From positions 3,605 to 67,604 of the forward strand of contig VKHL01000142.1 in assembly GCA_015146655.1 (NCBI GenBank): 64,000 bases of DNA, read 5' to 3'. The DNA is from Ochromonas danica. Lineage: Eukaryota > Sar > Chrysophyceae > Chromulinales > Chromulinaceae. Position numbers and translations under genes: made by a program. The notes below the pieces were generated by a model. The model did no database searches. It saw only the letters and a list, made by a program, of their open reading frames with translations, and was not told the DNA's origin. Shown in pieces: positions 63,647 through 64,000 of the stretch (position 1 is its first letter; each line of letters begins with the position of its first letter).

Positions 63647-64000
63647 TTATGCTTTTGCTCGGTGGTGGGTAAATAACTCTTGGTGAGGCAATCTGAACCG
63701 CGGTAGAGGAGATGGCGGGTCCAACTCCGATCCAATCGCAAGGTAGGCTACCGGCCATTGATTCGGGGGCAATTTTAGCACTCGATGCACATCTGCAGGA
63801 ACGAAGCCACTCATAGGACAAGAACCTATTCTCAGCTCAGCAGCGGCAGCGACTGCGATGCCAAGTGCGATGAATGCCTGATTGGTAGATTGCGCAAGAA
63901 AAGTTGCACTATCTAATCCGCTCAAACTGTTGCGAACAGCTTGAGCATATTGTGGGGCAACTTCATCTACTTTGCAATTTGAAATAAACCTTTCAACAGA
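63647..64000 (-). CDS. nitroreductase-family oxidoreductase, 3' part
   Basis: The reading frame is open from the right edge to the stop at 63647, 117 residues of the C-terminal half. It shows the nitroreductase C-terminal pattern: QAFIALGIAVAAAAELRIGS, then CPMSGFVPADVHRVLKLPPN, then PVAYLAIGSE and PRFRLPHQELFTHH, as in NfsB-like FMN enzymes that reduce quinones and nitro compounds with NAD(P)H. The FMN-binding N-terminal half lies beyond the window, so targeting and start are unknown. Confidence 0.75.
   Translation of the reverse strand, partial: SVERFISNCKVDEVAPQYAQAVRNSLSGLDSATFLAQSTNQAFIALGIAVAAAAELRIGSCPMSGFVPADVHRVLKLPPNQWPVAYLAIGSELDPPSPLPRFRLPHQELFTHHRAKA

Overview
The window is nuclear DNA of a gene-dense, intron-poor single-celled eukaryote. 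About 35 protein genes, four tRNA genes and a small cluster of DNA transposons lie in 64 kb. Introns are short (54-83 nt), mostly GT-AG, and crowd towards gene 5' ends. Two proteins, the sulfite reductase at 17685-19607 and an unknown membrane protein at 36029-37026, start with a signal peptide followed at once by Phe and a Ser/Arg/Pro-rich stretch. This is the bipartite plastid-targeting form of algae with a red-type secondary plastid (stramenopiles, cryptophytes, haptophytes). I infer a photosynthetic or plastid-bearing stramenopile-like protist; the genus cannot be told from this sequence.

Layout. 1-1417 is AT-rich tandem repeat. 1418-5995 holds a TPR protein, a TPR-sulfotransferase and nucleoporin Nup54. 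6891-15005 holds two paralogous amino-acid permeases separated by Harbinger-class transposon DNA (9251-12524). 15489-19607 holds TAM41, an unknown protein and plastid sulfite reductase. 20465-25884 holds a small single-pass membrane protein, a lone P-loop NTPase, a decayed F-box-like gene, a truncated secreted copy of the membrane protein, and a coiled-coil protein. 26233-31517 holds a four-TM protein, a head-to-head pair of acetate/succinate-type transporters (Gpr1/Fun34/YaaH) and kynurenine 3-monooxygenase. 31759-38079 holds a Beclin-like coiled coil, a TPT/SLC35 transporter, a Nol12-type ribosome factor, a plastid membrane protein, tRNA-Ser and a PEX22-like protein. 38290-45602 is one 2417-residue Sfi1-like gene. 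45918-54396 holds two more tRNA-Ser copies, a third transporter copy, a Tudor-like repeat protein, an ER DnaJ, tRNA-Thr and a Frag1/DRAM/Sfk1 protein. 55084-64000 holds AdoMet decarboxylase, a fused GARS-GART-AIRS purine enzyme, an ankyrin-cupin protein, a Prx5-type peroxiredoxin and the 3' part of a nitroreductase gene.

Most genes are unrelated housekeeping functions. Recurrent local duplication and sequence homogenisation is the unifying theme: permeases, transporters, tRNA-Ser and the membrane-protein/secreted-copy pair all show blocks of near-identity with abrupt edges. The most unusual items are the GARS-GART-AIRS domain order with a roughly 180-residue N-terminal extension, the fold-back hairpin over the start of the transposon accessory gene, the soluble ectodomain copy next to its membrane-bound parent, and the three transporter copies with identical introns.
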